This document shows positions 17,891 through 27,094 of a DNA stretch of 64,000 bases, in pieces. The stretch comes from Paracoccaceae bacterium (GTDB taxonomy: Bacteria; Pseudomonadota; Alphaproteobacteria; Rhodobacterales; Rhodobacteraceae): the NCBI GenBank assembly GCA_028285485.1, contig JANQPC010000065.1, forward strand, positions 62,001 to 126,000, given 5' to 3'. Made by a program: the position numbers and the translations under genes. How positions within the stretch are numbered: position 1 is the stretch's first letter; each line of letters starts with the position of its first letter. The notes beneath the pieces are model-generated. The model saw only the letters and a program-made list of their open reading frames with translations. It made no database searches and was not told the DNA's origin.

Positions 17891-18634
17891 TTACCCAAGC
17901 CTCTCGAGCGTTTTGTCGAGCCAGCCAAGAAAGCCTTTCGGCTCTTCCCCGGTGATATCGAGAAGCGGGGCAAGCACGTCCGTGGGCGCATCCTTGGGCC
18001 GCGGGGGGAGATACTTGTTGACAGGCGCGGTGCCCTGTTCCGGCATCAGATCCATCCCGCCCCGCTCTGCCACCAGTTGCGACACCGCACTTTCGGGATC
18101 CGAGAGATCGCCGAAATGCCGCGCGCCTGTGGGGCAGGTGCGCACGCAGGCCGGTTCGCGATCTTCCTCGGGCAGGTTCTCGTTATAGATGCGATCCACG
18201 CAAAGCGTGCATTTCTTCATCACCTGCTCGGTCGGATCCATCTCGCGCGCGCCATAGGGGCAAGCCCAGGCGCAGAGGCCGCAGCCGATGCAATCGCCCT
18301 CATTGACCAGCACGATCCCGTCTTCCACCCGCTTGTAGCTTGCGCCTGTGGGGCAGACGGTCACGCAGGGCGCATCATCGCAATGAAGGCAGCTTTTGGG
18401 GAAGTGGACGAGTTGGGCCGCACCTTCTTCAGGCTTCACCTCGTAGGAATGCACGCGGTTGAGAAAGCTGCCCACCGGATTGGCCCCATAGGCATCCTCA
18501 TCGGCAAGCGGCACACCGTAATTCTCGGTATTCCAGCCTTTGCAGGCGGTCACGCAGGCATGGCAGCCCACGCAGATATCGAGATCGATCACGAGGCCGA
18601 GCTTTTTCTCGGTATGGCTGGGCAGGCTGGTCAT
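17891..18634 (-). CDS. soeB: Four-cluster ferredoxin subunit of SoeABC-type molybdoenzyme
   Basis: 247 residues. Four cysteine clusters are visible: CVGCHACVTAC near residue 20, CLHCDDAPCVTVCP, CIGCGLCAWACPYG, and CTLCVDRI with CVRTCPTGA. These are expected to bind four [4Fe-4S] centres that carry electrons from the catalytic subunit to the membrane anchor. No Tat signal, so the subunit is cytoplasmic. The ATG at 18632-18634 is preceded by GGAG; the frame extends to 18754 but that part is translated from a dispersed intergenic repeat. Middle gene of a three-subunit complex. Confidence 0.85.
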   Translation of the reverse strand: MTSLPSHTEKKLGLVIDLDICVGCHACVTACKGWNTENYGVPLADEDAYGANPVGSFLNRVHSYEVKPEEGAAQLVHFPKSCLHCDDAPCVTVCPTGASYKRVEDGIVLVNEGDCIGCGLCAWACPYGAREMDPTEQVMKKCTLCVDRIYNENLPEEDREPACVRTCPTGARHFGDLSDPESAVSQLVAERGGMDLMPEQGTAPVNKYLPPRPKDAPTDVLAPLLDITGEEPKGFLGWLDKTLERLG

Positions 18635-18673
18635 GTGCGGCTCCGGCAGCGCTTCGGGGCGGCGGGCGCGCCG

Positions 18674-18705
18674 CCTCCGGCGGGAGTATTTTGGCCAAGA
18701 TGAAG
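18674..18705 (-). repeat. Second copy of the 32-bp intergenic repeat
   Basis: Differs from 4810-4841 at one base only (ttttgg instead of ttttcg). It lies in the 97-bp gap between the catalytic-subunit gene and the ferredoxin-subunit gene. In both places it sits between genes of one minus-strand operon and has the same orientation relative to transcription. Translating it gives false N-terminal extensions (KILPPEA-like). Confidence 0.85.
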
Positions 18706-18731
18706 GGCTATCGGGGGAAGGCGCATGGGGC

Positions 18732-21539
18732 TCATTCGCCGACCTTTCGTGCAACCCGGGCGGGTGCGGGCGGCACAGGCGATGTGATCGGCGGGAAGGC
18801 CGGTTGCGCTTCGGACGGTGCCGGCGCCTTTTCGATCTTCACCTTCAGGTCGAACCACGCGGCCTGGCCGGTCACCGGATCGGAATTGGAGCGGCGGCGC
18901 CCGTCCTCCCCGGTGAGGGTCTCGGGGATCAGGTGGTTGAGGAGAAAGCCGGTTGTGGCCTCGGGCGCTTCTTTGCCGAGCGCCCAGGCGCCCTTGCGCT
19001 TGCCGATGGCATTCCAGGTCCAGACCGTGTTTTCGTTGAGCGCGGCCATATGCATGACCGGGACGACGATTGCGCCGTGGGCGGAGGTCAGGCGGGCCCA
19101 ATCCCCGTCTGCGAACCCGTGAGTTTCCCAGATCTTGGTGGGCACGTAGAGCGGGTTGCGCCCGTGGATCTGCCGCAGCCAGGCGTTTTGCGTGCCCCAG
19201 GAATGGTACATCGCCATCGGGCGCTGGGTGAGCGCATGCACGGGGTAATCCGGATCTGGCGCGCCCGCCGGGTACCAGAGCGGCAGCGGATCGAGCCGCG
19301 CGCGGATCTGGGCGCGCAGGTGATCGGGGGGCTGGTGCGCGCCCTTGCCCTCGGCCGCCAGCTGGAAGCGACGCAAGGGTTCGGAATAGAGCGAGAAGAT
19401 ATAGGGCGCCGGTGCATCGTAGAGCCCAAGCTCAACGGCCCACTCCTGATACCCCGCGTTCCAGGGTTTGTAGAATTCGGCCTCTTCGGGGATGTGGGCG
19501 ATCCAGAAGCTGCCATTTTCGATATAACGTTCGATCTGTTCTTCGTTCGGGGCGCCGCGGCCTTTGCCTGCGCCATCGCCGCGCCAGCCCGCCAGCGGGC
19601 CCACGCCCGGGCGCCGTTCGTGATGAATGATGTAATCGGCGTAGTCGGCATATTTGGCGCTGCCATCCTCGGCCACGAAGCCCGGCAGGCCCAGCCGGTG
19701 GCCGAGATCGCAGAGCACGGATTGGAACGCACGCACATCGCGATCAGGCTCGATCACGGGCCAGCGGATCGCATCGGCTGCCGCCTCAGCCTCGCAAATC
19801 GGGCGGTCGAGCAGCGAAATGCAATCGTGGCGCTCAAGATAGGTCGTGTCGGGCAGCACGAGATCGGCATAGGCCACCATCTCGGAGGCATAGGCATCGG
19901 AATAGATGATGCGGGGGATCACATATGCGCCGGTCTCATCGGTATCCGTCAGCATCTCCATCGTGCCGGCGGTGTTCATCGACGAATTCCACGCCATGTT
20001 CGCCATGTAGAGAAAGAGCGTGTCGATCCGGTAGGGATCGCCCGCATGGGCGTTGGCGATCACCATATGCATCAGCCCGTGGGCCGACATCGGGTTTTCC
20101 CACGTATAGGCCTTGTCGATGCGCTGGGGCGAGCCGTCTTCCTTCAGGCACAGATCTTCGGGGCCTTGCGGGTAGCCCAGATGCGGGCCGGCAAGCGGTT
20201 GACCGGGCGTGGCGCTGGCATGGGGTTTTGGGTGTGCAGTTGCGGGCTTGGGGTAGGGCGGTTTGAAGCGGAAGCCGCCGGGCACTTCCACCGAACCCAG
20301 GAGGATCTGCAGCAAGTGCAGGGCGCGGCAGGTCTGAAACCCGTTCGAATGGGCCGAGATGCCGCGCATGGCGTGAAAGCTCACCGGGCGGCCCACCATC
20401 TTGCTGTGCCGTTCGCCCCGGAAATCCGTCCATTCCCGATCGATCGTGATCTCTTCTTCGAAGGCCACATGGGCGAGTTCTGCGGCGATGGCACGAATGC
20501 GTTCGGCCGGAATGCCGCAGGTTTCTGCCACCGTTTCAGGCGCGTATTCATTTGAAAGGTAACGCTCCGCAATCAGGTGGAACACGGGCACATGGGTGAC
20601 GCCCGCATGGCGCCAGGTGCCCGAAAGATCGGCCACCACATCGGGCTTGTCATAGCAGCGCGGGCGCTTTTCGCGGCGATCCCAGACAAGATCGCGCCCG
20701 TCATCATCCTTTAGGATCAGCCCGAATTCATCGGAATCGGGATCCATGTTCACAAGGCAGGGCGCGTTGGTGTAGCGCGCCAGATAATCGAGATCGATCT
20801 TGCCGGCCTTCAGCAGGCAATGAACGAGGGAGAGGATGAAAAGCCCGTCGCTGCCCGGTGTGATGCCCACCCATTCATCGGCCACGGCGTTATAGCCGGT
20901 GCGAATGGGGTTCACGCCGATCACCTTGGCGCCGCGCTCCTTGAGGCGCCCGATCCCCATCTTGATCGGATTTGAATCGTGATCCTCGGCCACGCCGAAC
21001 AGCATGAAGAGCTTCGTGCGTTCCCAATCCGGCTGCCCGAATTCCCAGAACGCGCCGCCCATCGTGTAGATGCCGCCCGCGGCCATGTTCACCGAGCAGA
21101 AGCCGCCATGGGCGGCGTAGTTCGGCGTACCGAAGGCTTGCGCCCAATAGCCCGTGAAGGATTGCGACTGATCGCGCCCGGTGAAAAAGGCAAGCTTCTC
21201 CGGCGCGCTTTCGCGTAAGGGTTTCATCCAGGCCGTGGCGATCTCCAGCGCCTCATCCCACGAGATTTCCTCGAATTCGCCCGAGCCGCGGGGGCCGACC
21301 CGTTTGAGGGGCGCCCGTAGGCGCGAGGGCGCGTTGATCTGCATGATCCCCGCCGCGCCCTTGCCGCACAGCACGCCGCGGTTCACCGGATGATCGCGAT
21401 TGCCCTCGATATAGGCCACCTCGCCGTCCTTGAGATGCACGTTTATTCCGCAGCGGCAGGCACACATGTAGCATGTGGTCTGGCGGATCTCGTCGGAGAC
21501 TTTTGGGGATGTGTCGAGCAGGGGTGCGTCAGAAGCCAT
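18732..21539 (-). CDS. soeA: Molybdopterin oxidoreductase, probable cytoplasmic sulfite dehydrogenase catalytic subunit
   Basis: 935 residues. N-terminal [4Fe-4S] motif Cys23-x2-Cys26-x3-Cys30 with Cys58 (GVLCGKG). Cys148 in HGGFCSVN is the candidate molybdenum ligand. MGD-binding segments follow, and the molydopterin dinucleotide-binding domain is at the C-terminus (NENTVWTWNAIGKRKGAW). There is no twin-arginine signal, which separates it from periplasmic DMSO, polysulfide and thiosulfate reductases and fits SoeA, which oxidises sulfite to sulfate in the cytoplasm and passes electrons to quinone through SoeB and SoeC. A related reductase cannot be excluded from sequence alone. Confidence 0.72.
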   Translation of the reverse strand: MASDAPLLDTSPKVSDEIRQTTCYMCACRCGINVHLKDGEVAYIEGNRDHPVNRGVLCGKGAAGIMQINAPSRLRAPLKRVGPRGSGEFEEISWDEALEIATAWMKPLRESAPEKLAFFTGRDQSQSFTGYWAQAFGTPNYAAHGGFCSVNMAAGGIYTMGGAFWEFGQPDWERTKLFMLFGVAEDHDSNPIKMGIGRLKERGAKVIGVNPIRTGYNAVADEWVGITPGSDGLFILSLVHCLLKAGKIDLDYLARYTNAPCLVNMDPDSDEFGLILKDDDGRDLVWDRREKRPRCYDKPDVVADLSGTWRHAGVTHVPVFHLIAERYLSNEYAPETVAETCGIPAERIRAIAAELAHVAFEEEITIDREWTDFRGERHSKMVGRPVSFHAMRGISAHSNGFQTCRALHLLQILLGSVEVPGGFRFKPPYPKPATAHPKPHASATPGQPLAGPHLGYPQGPEDLCLKEDGSPQRIDKAYTWENPMSAHGLMHMVIANAHAGDPYRIDTLFLYMANMAWNSSMNTAGTMEMLTDTDETGAYVIPRIIYSDAYASEMVAYADLVLPDTTYLERHDCISLLDRPICEAEAAADAIRWPVIEPDRDVRAFQSVLCDLGHRLGLPGFVAEDGSAKYADYADYIIHHERRPGVGPLAGWRGDGAGKGRGAPNEEQIERYIENGSFWIAHIPEEAEFYKPWNAGYQEWAVELGLYDAPAPYIFSLYSEPLRRFQLAAEGKGAHQPPDHLRAQIRARLDPLPLWYPAGAPDPDYPVHALTQRPMAMYHSWGTQNAWLRQIHGRNPLYVPTKIWETHGFADGDWARLTSAHGAIVVPVMHMAALNENTVWTWNAIGKRKGAWALGKEAPEATTGFLLNHLIPETLTGEDGRRRSNSDPVTGQAAWFDLKVKIEKAPAPSEAQPAFPPITSPVPPAPARVARKVGE

Positions 21540-21643
21540 GGCGTGGGCTCCTTCCCTCCCACAGCCGCGAGGCTAAACCGGGAAGGGTTCGGGATTCCAA
21601 GGTTTTCTGTAAGTCCAGATGAAAGCCGTCGGTAGGGCCAGCG

Positions 21644-22582
21644 TCATGCCTCGGCGCCATCGCGATCGATAACATATACCTCGGGCGCGCGGGCCGCGAG
21701 GATACCGGCGAGAATCTCGTAAAGATCGTTGAACTCCTCGTGCCGGGCGGAGCTACGGCGCCAGATCATTCCGATCGTGCGAATGGGCTCCACCCCCGCG
21801 ATCGGAAGATCGACCAGCATCTTTTCGCGGGTCACTTCCGAGCGGATGTAAAGCGCCGGAAGCAGGGAAACCCCGAGCCCCATGCTGACCATCTGGCGCA
21901 ATGTGTCGAGGCTTGTGCCCTCGAAATCGGTGCTGATCTGCGCGTTGTACTCTGCGCTCAGGCTCGTCATCTGCTCATAAAGCCGATGGCCGGGCTCAAG
22001 CGTCAGAAGCATTTCGCCTGCAAGATCCGCGGGTTCAACGATCACTTGCCCGGCGAGGCGATGATCGCTTGGCACAACGAGGCGCAGGGGTTCGCGGAAG
22101 AGCGGTTCCACGATGAAACTGCTGTTCTCAACCGGCAAGGGGCAGAACAGAAGATCGATCTTGCCGTCTTCAAGCTGTTCGATCAGCGCATCCGGCAGGC
22201 CCTCGCGCATGTAAAAGCGCAGGCTTGCGTGGCTTTCATGCAGGTCGGGGATCATCACGGGCATCAGGTAGGATCCGAGTGACATCGCCACGCCCAGCCG
22301 GATCGTAAGGCTGAGCGGGCGCTGGCCGCGGCGGGCAAGATCGCGGATCTCTTCAACATCGCGCAACACGCGGCGGGCGCGGGCCACCACTTCGGCCCCG
22401 AGCGGGGTGATGATTACCCGGCTGCGCCCGCGTTCGACGAGTTGCACGCCCAGCCGCAATTCAAGCTCCTTAAGCTGCGCGCTGAGCGTTGGCTGGGTGA
22501 CATTGCTGGCCTCTGCCGCCCTGCGAAAATGCAGGTGATCGGCCACTGAAACGAGGTAGCGCATCTGTTGGAGCGTGGGCAT
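21644..22582 (-). CDS. LysR-family regulator of the OxyR type, redox cysteines absent
   Basis: 312 residues. Winged helix-turn-helix at 1-60 (FRRAAEASNVTQPTLSAQ core) and a type 2 periplasmic-binding effector domain. The whole-length pattern is OxyR-like, including LTLEPGH before the redox loop. However, the positions equivalent to OxyR Cys199 and Cys208 are Arg200 and Ser209, so it cannot form the OxyR disulfide. Divergent from the stress-protein/Mrp operon and 104 bp upstream of soeA. A four-part ATAG/CTAT site lies just upstream of its start. Confidence 0.88.
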   Translation of the reverse strand: MPTLQQMRYLVSVADHLHFRRAAEASNVTQPTLSAQLKELELRLGVQLVERGRSRVIITPLGAEVVARARRVLRDVEEIRDLARRGQRPLSLTIRLGVAMSLGSYLMPVMIPDLHESHASLRFYMREGLPDALIEQLEDGKIDLLFCPLPVENSSFIVEPLFREPLRLVVPSDHRLAGQVIVEPADLAGEMLLTLEPGHRLYEQMTSLSAEYNAQISTDFEGTSLDTLRQMVSMGLGVSLLPALYIRSEVTREKMLVDLPIAGVEPIRTIGMIWRRSSARHEEFNDLYEILAGILAARAPEVYVIDRDGAEA

Positions 22583-22607
22583 CGCAATTCCCGCAAGGTT
22601 AACCTTT

Positions 22608-22645
22608 GATAGGCAGTGACTATCGAAATATAGCGCACTTTCGAT
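22608..22645. promoter_or_regulatory. OxyR-like four-part operator
   Basis: GATAG at 22608-22612 and CTATC at 22620-22624 form a perfect inverted repeat with a 7-bp spacer (ATAG-N7-CTAT). After 6 bp comes ATAG at 22630-22633 and, 8 bp on, CGAT at 22642-22645. OxyR operators are ATAG-N7-CTAT-N7-ATAG-N7-CTAT, so this is a near match in the gap between an OxyR-type gene and a stress operon. It could serve both directions. Confidence 0.65.
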
Positions 22646-22695
22646 TTTACCAATCAGAAATGCACTCTTAAGTCGCTAACAAACGAGGGCCGATT

Positions 22696-23652
22696 GTGAA
22701 GCGCTTCAAGAACATTCTGATTGTCTGCGATGAAGATGGGGATGCGGAAGTTGCCGTCGAGCGGGGCCTGTGGCTTGCCAAGGCGAACGGCGCGCGCGCC
22801 ACGCTTCTGGATGTAATCAAGACAACGAAGGGCGGCCTTGGTGCAAGCTTTGCCTCGCTTTCGGAGACCCGCGCGGCCGAGATCGAAGGCCAGATCATCT
22901 CGCATTACACGGATCGCTTGAAATCACGCACCGGCGCCTTCGAAGCGACTGGTGTGCCCGTTGACGTTGAGGTTGTTCAGGGCATCGGCTTTATAGAGGT
23001 GATCCGCGCCGTCTTGCGCAACAGCCATGATCTGATCGTCAAAAACGCCGGGCCCGGCGCATCCTCGAACTGGCTCTTTGCCGGGGATGACATGCACATC
23101 CTGCGGAAGTGCCCGTGCCCTGTCTGGATGCTGAAAGATGGCCAGCCGCGGCGCACCGAACGCATTCTGGCCGCTATCGATCCCGATCCGCTGGACCCGA
23201 CGCGCGATGCGCTGAACCGCGTGACGATGGAGCTTGCCACATCGCTTGCAGAGCGTGACGAGGCGGAACTGCATGTGATCAATGCCTGGCGGCTGCAGGA
23301 GGAAACCACCCTGCGCAGCGGGCGCTTCGCAATGTCGGAAAGCGAAATCGCCACCATCCTTCAGGGCGAACAGGACGAGGCGCAGGCGCGGCTCGACGCG
23401 TTTCTTGAACGGTTCCCGGATGCTGCGAAGAAGCGCGAGGTGATCCTGCGCAAAGGTTTTGCGGGCGACGTAATCCCCGAATATGCCCGTGCGGCGGGGA
23501 TCGACACGGTGGTGATGGGCACGGTGGGCCGCGCGGGCATTCGCGGCCTTTTCATCGGCAACACGGCAGAAACGATCCTCGGCGCCGTGCATTGCTCTGT
23601 GATGACAATCAAGCCGCCCGGGTTTGAAACGCCCGTGGCCCTGGAAGACTGA
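22696..23652 (+). CDS. Tandem universal stress protein (UspE-like)
   Basis: 318 residues composed of two Usp domains (about 1-145 and 150-305). The first begins FKNILIVCDEDGDAEVAV. The second ends with the nucleotide-binding signature GTVGRAGIRGLFIGNTAETIL. GTG start at 22696 after GAGGG. First gene of a plus-strand unit continuing into an unknown protein and the Mrp antiporter. Usp proteins act in stress survival, often binding ATP; the exact role here is not known. Confidence 0.9.
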   Translation: MKRFKNILIVCDEDGDAEVAVERGLWLAKANGARATLLDVIKTTKGGLGASFASLSETRAAEIEGQIISHYTDRLKSRTGAFEATGVPVDVEVVQGIGFIEVIRAVLRNSHDLIVKNAGPGASSNWLFAGDDMHILRKCPCPVWMLKDGQPRRTERILAAIDPDPLDPTRDALNRVTMELATSLAERDEAELHVINAWRLQEETTLRSGRFAMSESEIATILQGEQDEAQARLDAFLERFPDAAKKREVILRKGFAGDVIPEYARAAGIDTVVMGTVGRAGIRGLFIGNTAETILGAVHCSVMTIKPPGFETPVALED

Positions 23653-23662
23653 GGGCTGGGCG

Positions 23663-24385
23663 ATGGGATTTCTGGAATTCTACGGAACCGAGAAGGCCGA
23701 GCGCTGCCTGGCCGAGTTTGTCTCCTGCGTGCGCAGAGGGGGCGCGCGGCGGCTCTCCATGGGCTCAAGCACGCTTGCGATGGAAGAACTTGGCACCCTT
23801 GAGGCCCGCATCGTTTCGGGCCGCGAAGAGGTGGAATTCATCCGGTCCGCCATCGCGGATCGCGGGGCGCTGTTGCAGCGCGCCTGTTCGGTCGCCGAGA
23901 CGGCCCTCAAGGAAGAAAACCCCTACGGGTTTCTCGATGAAGAGCTCAGCGGACTTGCCGACGCGCTTGCCGAAGCGATCCCCGCGCATAACAGCGATCT
24001 CGCTGGCCTGAGCCGCGCGGATGCATGGATGGATGATCTTGAGGCCGCCGCCGATGATCTGACGCGGCAGCTTGCCGCTGGCCCGGCATTCAGCGATACG
24101 GTGCGCACGGGGCTGGTGCGCATTCTCAGCGAGATCAGCGCGGCGCTTGATGCGATGACAGAGGCGGCGCGCGCGGCGCGCAGCTCGGCGGTCGTTCAGC
24201 GGCGCGCAGGGTCCCAATGGGCCGAACGCCTCATCGAGGATCCGATCCTCGCCGCCGTGGGCTCATCGGTAGAGGAAACCGATTCCCGCCCGCCATCTGC
24301 ACGGCTGCGCTGGATCAACGCGCGGCTGCGCACACGTTCACGGAATTCGGCGCCCGGAATGGGACCGGAGGACAAACTGCACTAG
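23663..24385 (+). CDS. Hypothetical helical protein between usp and mrp genes
   Basis: 240 residues, not recognised. It has no signal peptide or membrane segment, is rich in Ala, Glu and Leu, and its middle (about 45-190) looks alpha-helical (EELSGLADALAEAIP; LVRILSEISAALDAM). The basic C-terminus contains RLRWINARLRTRSR. It starts 10 nt after the usp stop with GAGGG upstream and ends 10 nt before mrpA, so it is co-transcribed with both. Confidence 0.7.
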   Translation: MGFLEFYGTEKAERCLAEFVSCVRRGGARRLSMGSSTLAMEELGTLEARIVSGREEVEFIRSAIADRGALLQRACSVAETALKEENPYGFLDEELSGLADALAEAIPAHNSDLAGLSRADAWMDDLEAAADDLTRQLAAGPAFSDTVRTGLVRILSEISAALDAMTEAARAARSSAVVQRRAGSQWAERLIEDPILAAVGSSVEETDSRPPSARLRWINARLRTRSRNSAPGMGPEDKLH

Positions 24386-24395
24386 GTCTGACGGG

Positions 24396-26678
24396 ATGGG
24401 CGCTAAGACGACGACTGACGGAGCCACCGGATCACGATGGCTCACCCTCGAAGGGTTGCTGCCCGTTGCGATCGCGGCCCTTATCTTTGCCTGGCTCGCG
24501 CAGGCGATCCCCGCCGTCGGTGCGGGCGAGGTTGTCCGCTATAGCTGGGATTGGGTGCCCTCACTCGGCATCGCGCTCTCGTTCCTGATCGATGGGCTGA
24601 GCCTGACCTTCGGGTTGCTGATCACCGGGATCGGCGCGCTCGTCTTCCTCTACGCCTCGAAATACATGCAAGGCCATGCGCATCTGGCGCGGTTCATGCT
24701 GTTCCTGGTGCTCTTCATGGCCTCGATGCTGGGGCTTGTGCTTGCCGATAACCTGCTGACACTCTTTGTGTTTTGGGAGCTGACGACGATCACCTCCTAC
24801 CTGCTTATCGGGTTCGATCATGCCACCGCCAAGGCCCGCCGCTCGGCGCTGCAGGCGCTGCTGCTCACCGGCACGGGCGGCTTGGCGCTGCTCGCAGGCT
24901 TCATCCTGATCGGTACGGTTACGGGGACCTTTGAGCTTAGCGAGATCCGTGCGCAGGGCGATGTGCTGCAGGAGCACGCGCTTTATTTGCCGATCCTGAT
25001 CCTGGTGCTGGCCGGAGCGTTCACAAAATCCGCCCAGTTCCCGTTCCATTTCTGGCTGCCTAACGCGATGGCGGCGCCCACGCCCGTTTCCGCTTATCTG
25101 CATTCGGCGACGATGGTGAAGGCGGGCGTCTACCTCATGGCGCGGATGCATCCCAACCTGGGCGGCACCGAAATCTGGCTCTGGACGCTGACGATCTTCG
25201 GCGCATTCACAGCCGTTTTCGCAAGCTTTATGGCGCTGAAGCAAACCGACCTGAAGCAATCGCTGGCCTATACCACGCTGATGGCTCTGGGCACGCTCAC
25301 GCTCTTTCTCGCCTCCGATATTGGCTACGCGATCACCGCGGCGATGACATTCCTGATCGTGCATTCGCTTTACAAGGCCACGCTCTTCCTCGTGGTCGGG
25401 GTTATCGATCATGAAACCGGCACCCGCGATGTCGATAGGCTTGGCGGTCTGGCCCGGGCGATGCCGGTCACTGCCTTCGCGGCGGCGATCGCGGCGCTGT
25501 CGATGTCTGGCATCCCGCCCTTCATCGGGTTCATCAGCAAAGAGATAAAATATGCCGCCGCACTTGGCGTGGAGTCAGAGCCGGTATTCGTGATCGGCGC
25601 AGTGCTTCTGGCCAATGCGCTCATGCTGGCAGTTGCCGCGGTTGTTGCCTTCTCGCCCTTCTGGCGGAACAAGCATCTGGCCGCGGAGCTGAGCCCCCAT
25701 GAAGGGCCATGGCAGATGCTGATGGGCCCGGTGATCCTGGCCACGCTGGGCGCGATCTTCGGGGTGTTCCCCAGCCTTTTGGCAGCCTCGCTGGTGAACC
25801 CCGGCGTTGCCGCGATCCTCGGGCCCGAGGCAGAGCCCGCGAAGCTCAAGCTCTGGGCCGGTGTGAACCTGCCGCTGATCCTCTCGATTGTCACGATTGC
25901 TTTGGGGATCGCGATCTACATCTACAGCCGTCCGATGCGCGCCGCCCTTCAGGCGATGGGCGAACGGTTGGTCAACTTCGACCGGGGGTGGGACAGGGTG
26001 CTGGACGGCCTGAAATGGCTTGCCGCCTGGCAGACCGATCTTATCCAATCGGGCGTTCTGCGCCGCTACCTTTTCATAACGTTCCTGACGCTGCTGATCG
26101 GCATTGGCGGCACGATCATAGCCAAGGATGCGCTTTCGGTTACGGTGGCCTGGCCCGATCTGCTGCTCAAGCACTGGGTGGTTGTGGCGCTTATCGTGGC
26201 CGGCGCGATGCTAACGCTGACAACCTCTTCGCGCATCGCCGCGATTGCCGGGCTTGGCGCCGTGGGGATCGGGGTGGCGCTGATCTTCATCATCTTCGGC
26301 GCGCCGGATGTGGCGATCACCCAGCTTCTGGTGGAAACGCTGGTGGTGGTCCTCTTCGGCGTGGCCGCGCTCAAACTCCCGCGGCTGGATGATTCGGGGC
26401 GCAAAACCCACCGGCCGCTCGATGCGCTGCTGGCGGTGGGCGTGGGCGCGATTGTGACGGTGGTCTTGCTCATGGTCACGGCCGGCCCGCTTGACCGGCG
26501 GCTGACCACCTATTTCGAAGAAACAAGCTGGCCCGAAGCCTTTGGGCGCAACATCGTCAACGTGATCCTCGTCGATTTCCGCGCGCTTGATACGTTTGGC
26601 GAAATCGCGGTGGTGGTGATCGCCGCTCTAGGCGCCTACGCCCTTCTCAAAGGCCGCAAGCAGGACGATCCCCGATGA
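24396..26678 (+). CDS. mrpA: Mrp-type Na+/H+ antiporter subunit A
   Basis: 760 residues, about 20 membrane segments. The N-terminal two thirds is a NuoL-like proton-translocating domain (FWELTTITSYLLIGFDHATAKARRS contains the typical FWELTT; KSAQFPFHFWLPNAMAAPTPVSAYLHSATMVKAG region follows). The C-terminal part carries the DUF4040/MrpB-like module (FGAPDVAITQLLVETLVVVLF core). Known role: the largest subunit of the hetero-oligomeric cation/proton antiporter used for Na+ and pH homeostasis. Overlaps mrpB by 4 nt. Confidence 0.93.
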   Translation: MGAKTTTDGATGSRWLTLEGLLPVAIAALIFAWLAQAIPAVGAGEVVRYSWDWVPSLGIALSFLIDGLSLTFGLLITGIGALVFLYASKYMQGHAHLARFMLFLVLFMASMLGLVLADNLLTLFVFWELTTITSYLLIGFDHATAKARRSALQALLLTGTGGLALLAGFILIGTVTGTFELSEIRAQGDVLQEHALYLPILILVLAGAFTKSAQFPFHFWLPNAMAAPTPVSAYLHSATMVKAGVYLMARMHPNLGGTEIWLWTLTIFGAFTAVFASFMALKQTDLKQSLAYTTLMALGTLTLFLASDIGYAITAAMTFLIVHSLYKATLFLVVGVIDHETGTRDVDRLGGLARAMPVTAFAAAIAALSMSGIPPFIGFISKEIKYAAALGVESEPVFVIGAVLLANALMLAVAAVVAFSPFWRNKHLAAELSPHEGPWQMLMGPVILATLGAIFGVFPSLLAASLVNPGVAAILGPEAEPAKLKLWAGVNLPLILSIVTIALGIAIYIYSRPMRAALQAMGERLVNFDRGWDRVLDGLKWLAAWQTDLIQSGVLRRYLFITFLTLLIGIGGTIIAKDALSVTVAWPDLLLKHWVVVALIVAGAMLTLTTSSRIAAIAGLGAVGIGVALIFIIFGAPDVAITQLLVETLVVVLFGVAALKLPRLDDSGRKTHRPLDALLAVGVGAIVTVVLLMVTAGPLDRRLTTYFEETSWPEAFGRNIVNVILVDFRALDTFGEIAVVVIAALGAYALLKGRKQDDPR

Positions 26679-27094
26679 ACTCGATCATTCTTCTGGCCGG
26701 AACCCGGCTTTTGGTGGCGCTGCTGCTGGTATTCTCCATCTACATGCTGCTGCGCGGGCACAACACACCCGGCGGGGGCTTTATCGGCGGGCTCATCGGC
26801 GCCACCGGGTTCGTTGTATACGCCATCGCCTGCGGCACCGAGACGGCGCGCAGCGCCTTGCGAGTGGCGCCTGAAAAGATCGCCATGGTGGGCCTTGGCA
26901 TTGCGCTCTTTGCGGGCGTCATGGCCGCGTTCTTCGGCGATGGCTTCTTCACCGGCCAGTGGCTTTTCATCGGCGAGACGGAGGATGACAAGGGCCTGCC
27001 GCTTTCTTCCGTGCTCGTGTTCGATGTGGGCGTGTACCTCGTGGTGCTGGGTTCGATCCTGACGATCTGCTTCGCGCTGGAGGAGGCCGTCTGA
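26675..27094 (+). CDS. mrpB: Mrp antiporter subunit B
   Basis: 139 residues with four hydrophobic segments. The family core GHNTPGGGFIGGLIGATGF is near residues 28-46. ATGA overlap with mrpA and one-base overlap (TGATG) with mrpC indicate a tightly coupled operon. Confidence 0.93.
   Translation: MNSIILLAGTRLLVALLLVFSIYMLLRGHNTPGGGFIGGLIGATGFVVYAIACGTETARSALRVAPEKIAMVGLGIALFAGVMAAFFGDGFFTGQWLFIGETEDDKGLPLSSVLVFDVGVYLVVLGSILTICFALEEAV

Noticed and set aside
18632-18754. N-terminal extension of the ferredoxin subunit (to 18754)
   Set aside because: The added Arg-rich residues are translated from the 18674-18705 repeat and overlap the catalytic-subunit gene; the ATG at 18634 has GGAG upstream.
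21540-21643. OxyR-like ATAG/CTAT site upstream of soeA
   Set aside because: No such inverted repeat was found there; any direct control of soeABC from that gap is unsupported.
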